Below, one piece after another: positions 24,291 through 34,017 of a stretch of DNA of 64,000 nucleotides (position 1 is its first letter; each line of letters starts with the position of its first letter). Made by a program: the position numbers and the translations under genes. The DNA comes from UBA9676 sp963730065. GTDB taxonomy: Bacteria; Actinomycetota; Actinomycetes; Streptosporangiales; Streptosporangiaceae. Where the stretch lies: assembly GCA_963730065.1 (NCBI GenBank), contig CAVSQL010000010.1, positions 62,001 through 126,000 of the forward strand, in the 5' to 3' direction. A model generated the notes under the pieces. That model did no database searches, was not told where the DNA came from, and was given only the letters and a program-made list of their open reading frames with translations.

Positions 24291-24579
24291 CGGCCGTGTT
24301 CCCCGAAATACCGATCTGCCGATGACCGGGCAGTCACCCGATCTATGCCGCGTTCAGATGCGTCGTGCCCCCGCACTGCGAGACTAGGCGGCGAACGCCC
24401 AGCCGCCCTTCCTCGCAGTCACCTGCTGCGGCTTGATGGGGCTGTGCCCGCCGACTCATCGCGGAGCGTAATCGGCATTCCTATCGCCGGGCGCGCGAGT
24501 AGCCGCCGATAGGTAGGTCTAGCGGCGCCTTGGCACGCGACGAGTGTTGCACGCAGAACTGGCGGTTCGGGTTCGCTGA

Positions 24580-25101
24580 TCAGCCGCCTTGGTCTGCGGA
24601 TTGCGTGCCGCTAGGCCGACGGGCCATCTGATGAGGAGACGGGTTACGTTCGAGCGCCTCGAGGTTGGCGATGACCTGCCGCGCGTAGTGGCCGAAGATT
24701 GGGCGGCCGGCGATCCGGAACAGGGTGCCGAAGAGGAGCCCGCGAGGGTTGCGGCGGAAGGTGCGCTGCCACACCATCTCGACCCGGCTGCCGCGGTTGG
24801 ATGGCGTCGCGGTGAGCTGCCAGCTGCTGCCGGGGTGGGCGTAGACGTTGGAGCCGGTCACCGTCGCCGTGACCCGGCCGGGTTGGGACCAGTCGTAGTG
24901 GCATCGTTCCCAGTTGATGCCGATGCCGGCGGGGGTGCCTTCGGTGGCGTCGGCGGTCGTCTTGCTGAGCTCATGGACGGTGAGGTGCTCGGCGCGGACG
25001 GCCGGCCACACCTGGGCGCGCCGCGGGCCGAAGTCGTAGGCGGCACGCAGGACGCGTGCGGGCGGGAGCGTGCAGTCGGTGGCGATGCGGATGGTGGTCA
25101 T
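24580..25101 (-). CDS. SRPBCC family protein
   Basis: Product of 173 residues from ATG 25101. START-like SRPBCC ligand-binding folds are seen by the initial strand pattern TTIRIATDCTLPPARVLRAA, the middle strands CHYDWSQPGRVTATVTGSNV, and SSWQLTATPSNRGSRVEMVW with the C-terminal helix FGHYARQVIANLEALERN. A hydrophobic cavity for small lipids or polyketides is typical. It starts five bases after the stop of the alpha/beta hydrolase gene, so the two form an operon. Confidence 0.8.
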   Translation of the reverse strand: MTTIRIATDCTLPPARVLRAAYDFGPRRAQVWPAVRAEHLTVHELSKTTADATEGTPAGIGINWERCHYDWSQPGRVTATVTGSNVYAHPGSSWQLTATPSNRGSRVEMVWQRTFRRNPRGLLFGTLFRIAGRPIFGHYARQVIANLEALERNPSPHQMARRPSGTQSADQGG

Positions 25102-25106
25102 GGTGG

Positions 25107-25946
25107 TCAGCTCGCTTGCCGGTGCCGGTCGAAGAAGCCGAGGGCAAGCTCGATCTTGGCGGGTGTGATGATGTGCCCGGTGCCGGGCAGGACGGCGATC
25201 TCGCCGTTGGCGAGCTGCCGGTAGGCGGTGACCCCGTCGTCGAGCGTGCAGTAGTCGTCGCGGTCGCCGACGAGGATCAGCGCAGGAGCGGTGATCTTGC
25301 CGAAGTCCTCGAAGGTGTAGCCGGGGGGCTGGGTGGTTCGGTGGAACGCCAGCCGCAGGTACTCGGCCCAGTGCCCGTCGCGCTGCCCGCCGTCCTGGTC
25401 GGCCTTGAGCAGCTCGAACATCGGCCGCATCTGCTTGTTGTGGGTCATCATCTGCGCGAACGCGTCGGGATCGGCCTCGGTGGCGGTAGGGCTGCCGCCG
25501 AGCATCTGGCGCATCATCGCGGCGCTGGGCGCCTGCGGGTTGAACGCGTCGTAGCCGGCGTCGTTGACGATTGCCCCGAACCGGTCCGGGTTGCGGATGC
25601 CGGCGATGGTCGCGGTTGTCCCGCCTTCGCTGAAGCCGGCGATCAGCGACTGGTCGAGATCGAGCGCATCGGCCAGCGCGAGGACGTCGTCGGCGAGCTG
25701 GTCGAAGGTGACGACTCCGCCGTCGTGCACGGTTCTGCCACAGCCTCGCGTGTCCGGCGCGATAACCCGGTAGCGGCGCGCGAGGGTCTCCATGTGTCCC
25801 GCATAGGACACCGGTGTGGGAGCCCAGATCGGGTTGGTCGAGACCAGGCCCCCGTGCAGCAGGATGAGGGGCATCCCCTGCCCCGCCTGGACGTAGTGGA
25901 TGTCGATGCCGTTCGCGCGGATGAAGCCGCCGCTGTTTGCCGTCAC
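25107..25946 (-). CDS. Alpha/beta hydrolase
   Basis: Product of 279 residues. HGGLVSTNPIWAP near residue 32 supplies the oxyanion region. The nucleophile elbow GFSEGG (about 104-109) contains Ser. The acid is in LVGDRDDYCTLDDG (about 227-240), and the His in LPGTGHIITPAKIELAL (about 255-270). The nearest relatives are lactone/ester hydrolases or haloperoxidase-like enzymes; the substrate is unknown. It precedes the SRPBCC gene, which may bind the substrate or product. Confidence 0.9.
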   Translation of the reverse strand: MTANSGGFIRANGIDIHYVQAGQGMPLILLHGGLVSTNPIWAPTPVSYAGHMETLARRYRVIAPDTRGCGRTVHDGGVVTFDQLADDVLALADALDLDQSLIAGFSEGGTTATIAGIRNPDRFGAIVNDAGYDAFNPQAPSAAMMRQMLGGSPTATEADPDAFAQMMTHNKQMRPMFELLKADQDGGQRDGHWAEYLRLAFHRTTQPPGYTFEDFGKITAPALILVGDRDDYCTLDDGVTAYRQLANGEIAVLPGTGHIITPAKIELALGFFDRHRQAS

Positions 25947-26041
25947 TGTGGACCTCCGGGCCTGGTGGAATGTATACGGCCAACGTAGGAGCCACCAGCC
26001 GCATGGCTCATCGGGTGTTCACCCGATGTTTCTGACGGCCG

Positions 26042-27409
26042 CTACGGCTGCGGCTCGGCCATCAGCCCGTGCTTCAGCGCGAATAGGCTGAGCTGGGCGC
26101 GGTTCGACACCCCGGCCTTGGCGTAGATGTGCTCGATATGGCTGCTGGCCGTCTTCGGTGAGATCACCAGCTGCCCGGCGATGGCTTTGGCGGTCAAGCC
26201 GCGCACGAGCAGCCGCACGATCTCGACCTCGCGTGCGGTCAGGCCGGCCGGCCATTCGCGGCGGCGCCGCACCCGGTGCCCGGCCGCGCGCAAGACGGCG
26301 TCCACCGCGGCGCCATCCAGGCGCCCGGAGCTGACCCCAGCCCGCAGCTCGGCGGCGGCGTCCGCGGCCGACCGGGGTGGCCGGTGGGGGCGGGCCTCGG
26401 TGAGCGCGTGGTAGCTGTCGGCCGCGGCCAGAATGCGGCCAGCGGAACTGATGGCATCGCCGGACAGACCGCGCGGATAGCCCGAGCCGTCCAGACGCTC
26501 ATGATGCTGCGCGGCAATGGTGCCGAGCGGGGCCAGGCCAGCAGAGAACGACAGCATCCGCTCGGTCAGGTACGGGTGCAGCCGGACCCGTTCAAGCTCG
26601 GACCGGGTCAGGCCGGCGGGTTTGTCCCAGATGGTGTTCGAGACCCCCAGCCGGCCGATGTCGCTGGCCGCAGCGTCGAGGTCGCCGAAGATCAGCGGCG
26701 CCTGCTGGCAGAACATCTCGACCAGGTCCGGATCGAACTGCGTGCCGCTGCGCTCGCGGGCGACGGCAACCGCCGCATCGATGCCACCGGTACGCCGGAA
26801 CACCTCCACCACATCGGCCAGGTTGATCAGCCGTGAACTCACCGCGATCTGGTCGCCGCGCAGGCCGTAGGCTCCCTTGCCGTCCCAGCGCTCGTAACTC
26901 TGCTTCAGGCTCATCCGGACCTGTTCACCCAGACCAAGCTTTGCGGCCAGCTCGTCGGTAGCCAGGTAGTGGTTCTCGGCTAGTGCAGCGAGCGCACGCC
27001 GCCCGTCGCCGGGGAACTGCACACCGGTGCGCGCCCGCTGCCGCAACGGCAAGCCCGCACCCCCGACGTGCTTGACCAGGAACGCGGCCGCCGGCCCTGC
27101 CTTGCCGAAGTCGTAGCCGTAGTGCGCGTCCCGCTTGACAGCCAGATCGTCTCCGAGCCACTTAGCCTGCTCGTACGCGTCAGTGTGGCAGCCCACCCAG
27201 GCGAGCAAGCCCGAGTAGTACACGACGCCTCGTTCAGCATCGTCTATGGCCGCGCTCTCAGCCAGCCGCAGCGCGATCAGGCACGCCCGGATCATGTGCT
27301 CCATCGGCTGCCCGAGACCCAGGTCGGTCCCCAGCGACAGCAAGGCGACAAGCTCAGCGCGGCGAACCCCTGAGCCAGCCTCCGGCCCTGCCGAACCAAC
27401 CTCCCCCAC
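26042..27409 (-). CDS. HD-GYP-like phosphohydrolase domain with LuxR-type HTH
   Basis: Product of 455 residues. The central domain has HHERLDGSGYPRGL (about 310-323), the HD-GYP signature, and the N-terminal GCHTDAYEQAK (about 74-84) contains the HD pair. HD-GYP enzymes hydrolyse cyclic di-GMP, though here the N-terminal site is not of the standard spacing and activity is uncertain. Residues 390-450 form a LuxR DNA-binding domain: LTAREVEIVRLLVRGLTAKA, IAGQLVISPKTASSHIEHIY. A signalling domain thus appears to be joined to a transcription output. It is upstream of, and on the same strand as, the hydrolase/SRPBCC pair (95-bp gap) and may regulate it. Confidence 0.85.
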   Translation of the reverse strand: MGEVGSAGPEAGSGVRRAELVALLSLGTDLGLGQPMEHMIRACLIALRLAESAAIDDAERGVVYYSGLLAWVGCHTDAYEQAKWLGDDLAVKRDAHYGYDFGKAGPAAAFLVKHVGGAGLPLRQRARTGVQFPGDGRRALAALAENHYLATDELAAKLGLGEQVRMSLKQSYERWDGKGAYGLRGDQIAVSSRLINLADVVEVFRRTGGIDAAVAVARERSGTQFDPDLVEMFCQQAPLIFGDLDAAASDIGRLGVSNTIWDKPAGLTRSELERVRLHPYLTERMLSFSAGLAPLGTIAAQHHERLDGSGYPRGLSGDAISSAGRILAAADSYHALTEARPHRPPRSAADAAAELRAGVSSGRLDGAAVDAVLRAAGHRVRRRREWPAGLTAREVEIVRLLVRGLTAKAIAGQLVISPKTASSHIEHIYAKAGVSNRAQLSLFALKHGLMAEPQP

Positions 27410-28195
27410 CGGCGCAGACTAACACCGGACGTCGCCTCGCTACAGCTAGCAGACAACCGCGCGGAATGGCCCACCACCTGGATCGATGAGTGCCGCGGAC
27501 ACCCAAGGGCTGTTCGTGACGCTGTGTCATCCCGAGCGGCCACTGCCCTGCCGATTCAGGCAATCCGCGGCGCTCACGACAGGGTTGACAGTGTGCGCGG
27601 TCACGCTGTCCCGGACAGCCCGGGTTCGATTCGTCCGGGCCCGTATTCAATACCACGCCTGCCGGCGGCCGGCGGTGGCTGCCGCGGCAGCCGCGGTCCC
27701 TCGGACAGCCAGCCGGCCGCCACGGACAGCGAGGACCGACAACGGCCCGGATCTGACGGTGAAGGCGCGATCGCAGCCTGGGCCAACCGGGTGCACAGAA
27801 CCGGACTATCTGCGTGCAGGAATTCATGCTGAAGACACAGCCATCAGCGTCCCCGAATCGGCAACTGGCGGACTGCGGGGACAGAGGCCTTTCACATCCG
27901 CTCACCCCGCGTGAGCTGCGGCTGTACGGCCGTCCGCTGCAATAGATGGACTAGAAATGAGACTACAGCTGTCACGAATCGCACATAGGCGATCACTGAA
28001 TGCGCGTTTAAGCGGCGCGCTGCCGCGATGAGTCGCCTGTTCCCGACGATCGGGGTTCGTGTCGCGGCCGGCGGGGGTAGCGTCGGCTGCGCGGGTCCGG
28101 GAAGTGGCTGATCCGAAGAGCCGATGACGGGGGTGAGGTCGGCCGCGCTGCACGTGTAGGTCGGTCTTTTCGCGAATGCGGTGGGAGAAACTACG
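27410..28195. other. Long intergenic region, no gene supported
   Basis: About 785 bp between the divergent HD-GYP/LuxR gene and the membrane protein at 28196. Frames on both strands are low-quality (Arg/Ala/Ser-rich, no families). A GGGTTCGATTCG segment near 27625 resembles a tRNA T-loop but lacks the stems of a tRNA. It must hold two promoters; GGGAGAAA at 28183 precedes the next start. Confidence 0.5.
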
Positions 28196-29869
28196 GTGCC
28201 GACGAGCACGTACGTCCGACACGGAGTTCGCAGGTCGCGATACTGGCTCATCGACAAGTTACCGGCTATCGCTACGGTGCGTGAGCCCGGGCCGCGACTT
28301 CGGTGGCTTGAGCCGGCCGCCTGGACCCTTGGCGCTCTGCTCGCCTTCGTGTGCTATCTGCGTATTTCGCGGGCCCTGGCCACAAACTCCGACGGCGCAT
28401 CGCAGGCTCTGCAGGCATGGGACATGCTCCACGGAAACCTGGTGCTGCATGGCTGGCAGCTCTCGGACGTCTCGTTCTACACCACCGAGCTGCCGGAGTA
28501 CATGCTGGTAGAGCTCCTGCGAGGGCTCAACGCTGACGTCGTACATGTGGCGAGCGCGATGACCTACACAATGGCGGTCGTCCTGGCTGCGCTGCTGGCC
28601 AGGAGCACGGCCACCGGCCGCGCGGCCCTTGCCCGCGTCCTGGTGACTGCGGGCATCATGATTGCCCCGCAGCTGGCGTCGGGCGTCGCTATCGTCATGT
28701 CCTCCCCCGACCACTTCGGCACTTCGGTGCCAGTCCTGGTGGTCTGGCTCATCCTGGACCGGGCCCGGCCGCGGTGGTACGTGCCCATCCTGGCGGCGGT
28801 GCTGCTGGCCTGGGCGGTCGTGGCAGATCAGCTCGTCCTGCTCATCGGCGTGCTGCCGCTGGCGATTGTCTCCGCGACCCGGCTCTACCAAGCTGTGGTG
28901 ATTGAGCGTCACCCTCTCAAGCGGCAGCGATATGATCTCGCCCTGCTGGCGGCAGCCGTCACGGCTGCCGCGGCAGCGGACGTAGCGTTCAAGATCCTCC
29001 GGGCGTCGGGCGGCTACCTCCTGCACCCCCCGCCCGATCAGTTCCTGGCTGAAGCCCAGCTCATCCCGCGGAGCCTCAGCGTCACGGGCGAGGGCCTGCT
29101 GGTGCTCGGCGGCGCTGACTTCCTAGGACACCAGCTGAGCCTGGGTACCGTCGTCCTCCTGCTGCACCTGGGGGGCGTGATTCTCGCCGGCCTGGGCACC
29201 TGGGTGGCCGCGAAACGGTTCTTGCGGGACCGGAACCTCGTTGATCAGCTCCTGGTCGTGGCCATCGCGGCCAACCTCGCGGCATACATCGTGAGCACGA
29301 GAGCATACGGGATTGCCGGAACGCGAGAGATCGCGCCAGTGCTGCCGTTCGCCGCGGTGCTGGCCGGCAGGCTACTGGCCGGGCGCCTCCTGGCCGCCCG
29401 GCTCGCACCTGCCCTCATCGTCGTGCTGGCCGGCTACCTGGCCGGACTTTCCTACTCCGCCGTCCAGCCTCCCGCGCCGATCCACGATCAGCAGCTGATC
29501 TCATGGCTGACCGCCCAGCATCTCACCTCCGGCCTCGGCGGCTACTGGCAGTCAAATGACATAACCCTCGCGACCAGCAACAGAATCCGGATCCGCTCAC
29601 TTTCATTTGCGGCCGCGCACGGCCTGCCCACCGGGGAGCCCGGACCAAACGCGAAGCTGGTTCCGACTGTATGGGACACGAATCTCCAGTGGTATGACCC
29701 ACGCACGCAGTCAGCGAACTTCGTCGTTCTCGGCGGCCCGCCAAGATTCTCTGGCCTTACCGGCAAAAGCCTCGTGCTGGCCACCTTTGGACCGCCCGCG
29801 CGTTCCTCGCACGTCGGAACGTATGAGGTGCTGGTCTGGAACAAGAACCTGCTCGCGGACCTGCCGTGA
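28196..29869 (+). CDS. Large polytopic membrane protein, possibly GT-C type glycosyltransferase
   Basis: Product of 557 residues from GTG 28196, served by GGGAGAAA at 28183 (GTG 28181 is also in frame). About ten to twelve helices occur between 40 and 420, for example LGALLAFVCYLRIS, VVLAALLARS, ILAAVLLAWAVVADQLVLLI, VVLLLHLGGVILAGLGTWVA and LAPALIVVLAGYLAGLSYSA. The first periplasmic loop has TNSDGASQALQAWDMLHGN, similar in place to the acidic metal-binding loop of GT-C transferases. The last 130 residues form an extracytoplasmic domain (WQSNDITLATSNRIRIRSLS). The family cannot be fixed from sequence by eye. Confidence 0.75.
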   Translation: MPTSTYVRHGVRRSRYWLIDKLPAIATVREPGPRLRWLEPAAWTLGALLAFVCYLRISRALATNSDGASQALQAWDMLHGNLVLHGWQLSDVSFYTTELPEYMLVELLRGLNADVVHVASAMTYTMAVVLAALLARSTATGRAALARVLVTAGIMIAPQLASGVAIVMSSPDHFGTSVPVLVVWLILDRARPRWYVPILAAVLLAWAVVADQLVLLIGVLPLAIVSATRLYQAVVIERHPLKRQRYDLALLAAAVTAAAAADVAFKILRASGGYLLHPPPDQFLAEAQLIPRSLSVTGEGLLVLGGADFLGHQLSLGTVVLLLHLGGVILAGLGTWVAAKRFLRDRNLVDQLLVVAIAANLAAYIVSTRAYGIAGTREIAPVLPFAAVLAGRLLAGRLLAARLAPALIVVLAGYLAGLSYSAVQPPAPIHDQQLISWLTAQHLTSGLGGYWQSNDITLATSNRIRIRSLSFAAAHGLPTGEPGPNAKLVPTVWDTNLQWYDPRTQSANFVVLGGPPRFSGLTGKSLVLATFGPPARSSHVGTYEVLVWNKNLLADLP

Positions 29870-30129
29870 CGACACAGCTAGACCTAGACCGAGTGAATGA
29901 CACCGTCGCGCCCCGCCGGGGCAGCAGCGTCCGCTCCTGCCGCGATCCACGCTTTGGACTGTCGCGGATCTGTTGGCGGACGTGTGTGCGGATTCAACCG
30001 ACGGAGGACAGGCCGAACGGCGGGGACCCGTGAGAAATTCCTTCTGGCAGAGCGATGGATCCGGGGCGAGTCGTTCGTCTATGAGTCAAGACACGGCCGG
30101 AGCAGGCCGCCGGGACAACGGAGTCGTGG

Positions 30130-30495
30130 ATGACGCAGTACCTGATCTCGTTCGGTGCCCACGCGATGGACCACATCCCCGACGAGGACGCGCCCGCCGT
30201 GGCCAGGGCCGCGCACGCGGCGGTCCAGGAGGCCATCAACGCCGGCGTGTATGTGTCCGCCGGCGGGCTGGAAAACCAGCCGGCGAGCATCGTGGCCACC
30301 GACGGGGCGGTCACCGACGGCCCCTGCCCGGAGGCCATCGGCGGATTCACGCTCGTCAACGTGCCCTCACGCGAGGAGGCGCTGCAGTGGGCTGCCAAGA
30401 TTGCCGTCGCCTGCCGCTGCGCGCAAGAGGTCCGGGAGATCGGGGCCGACCCCGAACTCGACGCGATGCTCCGCCAGGCTGATAGCCGACGGTGA
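30130..30495 (+). CDS. YCII-related (YciI-like) domain protein
   Basis: Product of 121 residues. DGYL-family members have a ferredoxin-like fold with conserved His/Asp; here MTQYLISFGAHAMDHIPDED, LENQPASIVATDGAVTDGPC and EAIGGFTLVNVPSREEALQW match the family order (strand, DG, GG, then a helix with EEA). In actinobacteria such genes often sit next to ECF sigma factors, but none is seen. Alone between long non-coding stretches. Function unproven. Confidence 0.8.
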   Translation: MTQYLISFGAHAMDHIPDEDAPAVARAAHAAVQEAINAGVYVSAGGLENQPASIVATDGAVTDGPCPEAIGGFTLVNVPSREEALQWAAKIAVACRCAQEVREIGADPELDAMLRQADSRR

Positions 30496-31028
30496 CGTCC
30501 CGACTGCGTCTGATCGAAGGCGACCCGCAGCGCTAGAGCAGGACTTGCCTTGGCGGCGGTCTGACAACGCGGGTCTGCGCATCGACCTGAGCCGGGGACG
30601 CGGGGCAGCGCCTCTTGGACCGGACGTGAAGCCCGGTCCTCGTGGCTGACCGGATCGCCGCAACCACTGATCGCCCGGTGGAGCGACAGCCAGGCCCGTC
30701 GCGGCGAGTGTGCGCGCTCATCGGCAGATCCAAAGCGTTGGCAGGGCCCTTGGGCTGCGGGAGTGACCGGACGCAGAACATCCAGTTCGGCGCCGCGCGA
30801 GCCAGCCGTCTGGGCGACCAGGTTGCCGCGCATAGCGGGTAGGCGCGCGGTTATTTGTCCATCAGGATGCCGACAGCCTCCGTTTCCGGGTGGCGTGAGC
30901 CAGGGGGGACGTTGACGGGAGAGGGACCGCCGACCGCATACTTATCCATCGCGGCCCGGTCACGGCGACGCTCGGTCATGCCGCCTACAGTGTGCGCCCT
31001 GACCTCCCCGTGGGGTGGCGCCCTGATG
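30496..31028. other. Intergenic region, nothing recognised
   Basis: 530 bp between the YCII gene and the end of the amidohydrolase gene. No frame shows a family pattern, and no repeat or hairpin with a T-run is evident. It may contain eroded coding DNA. Confidence 0.45.
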
Positions 31029-32117
31029 TCAGCGGATGCGCACGCCGTCGATGATGACCGCGATCGGTGAGTAAAGTGCCGCCAGGTCGTCGCGGGGGTC
31101 GTCCTGGTAGGTCACCAGCGTGGTCGGCTGTCCGGCTGTGTCGAAGGATTCGCCGAGGAAGCGGTATCCGGCCGTGGTAGCGGCAGTGAGTGCGGCAGTT
31201 GGTTCAAGTCCATGCTCGGCTAGTAGCGCGACCTCGCGGGCGACGGACCCGGCGGTGTCTGTGCCGGTCAGTATGGGCACCCCGAGACGGTGCGCGAACG
31301 GGAGCAGCTCGCGCAGCCGCCGACGGTAGTCCGCAGCTCGTTCCTGGGCCGCCTCCGGCGCGGTGTCGGGCACACCGAGCACCGCGCACAGCGTCGGTGT
31401 CCAGGCGGCTCCGGTCTGGGCCATCAGCTGCAAGGCCTGCTCATCCATCGCGGTGCCGTGCTCGATGGAATCGATGCCCGCACGTACCAGCGGTGAGACC
31501 AGATCCGTGGTGACATGGGCAGCGACCCGTCCCCCTGCGGCATGCACTGCGGCGACCATCGCTTCGATGGCCTCACCCGGATACGTCGGCCCGGCCGGCC
31601 CGGACGGCATTCCGTTGACGACCGCCGGGAAGTCGGCGATCAGCTTCACCCAGCGGCCGCCGCGCGCCAGTTCGCCCAGCGCCAGCTCGGTCAGCTGTTG
31701 CTCTGGGGCCTCCTCCGGCAGCAGTGCCGGGAAATATCGCCCGGCCGGGGCGAGGAATCGCCCCGCCGCCTGCAATCGAGGCATCCCTGCGGCCAGGTCA
31801 AGCTGCAACACCAATCCTCCCGGCGATCCGGCGTCACGTACCAGGCACACCCCGCCGGCAGCCCACCTGGCCAACATGTCCAGTGCCTCAGCGCCGCTCA
31901 GTGCGGCCGGGCCGCCGACCGTCTCGGCAACGGCTGGATGGGCGTGAGCGTCTACCAGGCCAGGAATGACATACCGGCCCGGCAGTCGCTCGGCGGCGGC
32001 AACCTGCTCGCTGACTAGGAATCCCGCCGCGTCCACCCATAGATCAACCGGCCGGTCACCATCTGGCAACGGCACCGCATGCACAGACCATGGCATACAG
32101 CCAGTTTCCATCCTCAC
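31029..32117 (-). CDS. Amidohydrolase family protein (imidazolonepropionase-like)
   Basis: Product of 362 residues (GTG 32117; ATG 32111 is equally possible). Metal-dependent TIM-barrel hydrolase: VDAHAHPAV (about 55-63) gives the HxH pair; GGRWVKLIADFP the Lys-bearing strand; RVAAHVTTDL and SIEHGTAMDEQA the next two His; and LTGTDTAGSVARE the final Asp. The usual N-terminal beta strands are present and the C-terminal returning strands end in IIDGVRIR. Members hydrolyse amides, lactams or prolidase-type dipeptides. Next to an APC-type permease on the same strand (150-bp gap), so it may act on what that carrier imports. Confidence 0.9.
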   Translation of the reverse strand: MRMETGCMPWSVHAVPLPDGDRPVDLWVDAAGFLVSEQVAAAERLPGRYVIPGLVDAHAHPAVAETVGGPAALSGAEALDMLARWAAGGVCLVRDAGSPGGLVLQLDLAAGMPRLQAAGRFLAPAGRYFPALLPEEAPEQQLTELALGELARGGRWVKLIADFPAVVNGMPSGPAGPTYPGEAIEAMVAAVHAAGGRVAAHVTTDLVSPLVRAGIDSIEHGTAMDEQALQLMAQTGAAWTPTLCAVLGVPDTAPEAAQERAADYRRRLRELLPFAHRLGVPILTGTDTAGSVAREVALLAEHGLEPTAALTAATTAGYRFLGESFDTAGQPTTLVTYQDDPRDDLAALYSPIAVIIDGVRIR

Positions 32118-32282
32118 TCCGCCTAGTCAACGAACCCGGCCAAGGATGGGGGGCTTCCCTCGGAGCATGGTCGGTCCACGCTTTCAGAGGAATCCTGGGC
32201 GTGCTTCCCCTGCCGACTGAGCCGGGCATTGGCGGGGTGGCTTGTCAGCTCCGTGGTTGACACGTACCGGAAGCCGACCCCG

Positions 32283-33761
32283 CTAGGCGCTGAGGTCGGG
32301 CGTGGTCGCTGGCAGCTCTTCTGACTCGGCTTCTTGCGTGGCTAGCCGACGGTGCTGGAAGGCGGCGTAGTAGATGATGCCGATCACCAGGGGGACGCCG
32401 ATGAGCCAGACGGAGACGCGCAGGCCGTGGAAGGCAGGGTTGGTGGCTGGCCGGGGCCAGAGGAGGTCCACCATCATCGCGCCGGTCCAGACGATGGCGA
32501 TGATGTTGACGGGGAGGCCCCATCGGCCAAGGTTGAACGCCTTGCGCTGCGTCGGCCAGCCGCGCGTGCGCGCGATGAGCACGATGATCATCACGGCGAA
32601 GTAGACGACGTAGAAGAACGCTGTTGAGGCGGTGGCGAGGACGCCGATCGCGGAGGAGAAGAACAGCGGGATGCCGGTGATGACGGCGACGACGACCACG
32701 GCCACCCAAGGGGTGCCTTTGCGGGTGGTGGACAGGGCGCCCGAGAAGGGGACACCGCCGTCACGGGCCATGCTGAACAGCTGCCGGACGGCCGCGGTGA
32801 AGGCCACGTTGGAGGCCAGGATGCCTACCCACACGATGACGGCCACGTATGCCTTGGTGAAGCCGACCGGCAGCGCGTTGTTGATGACGTCTTGGATCGG
32901 CGTGCTGCTGGCCGCGAGTTTGGGGATATTCGGCGCGGAGATCAGGAACACGAACAGGAACAGCAGGCCAACCACGAACATCACGCCGAGCGCGCCAAGT
33001 ATGGCGCGGGGCGCGTTCTTGGACGCCTCGACCGTTTCCTCGCCGAGCGTGCCGCCGTTTTCGTAGGTGAAGTGCACGAACAGCGAGACCAGAATGCCGC
33101 CGCCGAGGAATGGGGCCAGCCAGGAGCCGAACGAGTGGGCAGTCCCGTTCGTTGAGCCGAGGACGGCCGGAGAGTGGTGGGCGCCGAAGATGAGGACAAG
33201 CACTGTGATCGCGAGGACCGCCACGAGCTCGACGATCACCGAGTACTCGGTGAACCTTCCGAGGACGCGGATTCCGAGCGCGTTGAAGACGGTGGCCACC
33301 GCCAGCATCGCCAGCGCGATCAGGACGCTTTGGGTGGTGGTGAAGGTCGTGCTGAACAGCTGTGAGATCAAGAACGGGATGATCAGGTAGGACGCGGTCG
33401 CCAGGGTGATGGCGGCGAAGATGTACATCCAGCCGACCCACCAGCCGACCCGCCGGCCCAGCAGCAAGGACGGCCACTGATACATCACGCCGGCGAACGG
33501 GTAATGCGAGGAGAGCTCGGCCCAGATAAGGCAGACGAACAGGGTTCCCAGTACGACGAGGGGCCAGCCCCAGAAGAACGCTGGGCCGGCCGCCGCGAGG
33601 GACAGGCCGAAGAGCGCGAAGATGCCGGCGCTGCCGCCTACGCCGGAGTAGGTCATGGCGAGGTTCGCGAACCCCGTCAGTGTCCGCATCAGCCGCCCGC
33701 GCCGCTCGCCCAGAGCATGCTCCGGCTCCGCAGCTTGCGCCAGGTGTCTGGGGTCGTTCAT
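32283..33761 (-). CDS. APC superfamily amino acid/polyamine permease
   Basis: Product of 492 residues with twelve predicted helices. LTGFANLAMTYSGVGGSAGI (helix 1, unwound Gly motif) and FVCLIWAELSSHYPFAGVMY (helix 2 end with the conserved AELxS and Tyr) are APC signatures. HFTYENGGTLGEETVEASKN is the conserved helix-6/7 loop with the (A/G)EE pattern. Imports an amino acid or amine by proton or substrate exchange; AELSSHYP and EETVEASKNAPRA resemble the eukaryotic-type choline/GABA permease branch. Its 5' end overlaps the 3' end of an alcohol dehydrogenase fragment by 4 bp. Confidence 0.9.
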   Translation of the reverse strand: MNDPRHLAQAAEPEHALGERRGRLMRTLTGFANLAMTYSGVGGSAGIFALFGLSLAAAGPAFFWGWPLVVLGTLFVCLIWAELSSHYPFAGVMYQWPSLLLGRRVGWWVGWMYIFAAITLATASYLIIPFLISQLFSTTFTTTQSVLIALAMLAVATVFNALGIRVLGRFTEYSVIVELVAVLAITVLVLIFGAHHSPAVLGSTNGTAHSFGSWLAPFLGGGILVSLFVHFTYENGGTLGEETVEASKNAPRAILGALGVMFVVGLLFLFVFLISAPNIPKLAASSTPIQDVINNALPVGFTKAYVAVIVWVGILASNVAFTAAVRQLFSMARDGGVPFSGALSTTRKGTPWVAVVVVAVITGIPLFFSSAIGVLATASTAFFYVVYFAVMIIVLIARTRGWPTQRKAFNLGRWGLPVNIIAIVWTGAMMVDLLWPRPATNPAFHGLRVSVWLIGVPLVIGIIYYAAFQHRRLATQEAESEELPATTPDLSA

Positions 33762-33994
33762 GACAGGTCCTCCTTCAGGTGAGCGGTGAGGGGGAAGGCT
33801 GGCTGATTAGGTCTGCGGACCGCTGTGGCCGGCGGTGGGGTCCGCGCCGTGTCGTGACCACGGTAGGCGTGCAGGTCGGAGCCGCAGATCCCGGCCAGCA
33901 CCACCTGGACCACGACCTCACCTGGGCCGGGCTCTGGCTCCGGGATGCTTTCCAGCGCCAGCAGGTTCCCGCCACGCCACACGAGCGCCTTCAT
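33758..33994 (-). pseudogene. N-terminal fragment of a zinc-dependent alcohol dehydrogenase (MDR)
   Basis: ATG 33994 begins MKALVWRGGNLLALESIPEP, followed by EVVVQVVLAGICGSDLHAYR: the GroES-like N-terminus with the catalytic zinc Cys (GICGSD). After about residue 52 the sequence turns into non-family residues (ATAVRRPNQPAFPLT) and stops at 33758. The remaining 280 or so residues, including the Rossmann domain, are missing. Its end overlaps the permease start. A deletion probably joined an MDR gene to the permease operon. Confidence 0.75.
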
Positions 33995-34017
33995 CAGCGC
34001 CCAACCCCTCCTGGACA

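Noticed and set aside
27600..27650. tRNA-like GGGTTCGATT segment
   Set aside because: A T-loop-like core is present, but stems for acceptor, D and anticodon arms do not form.
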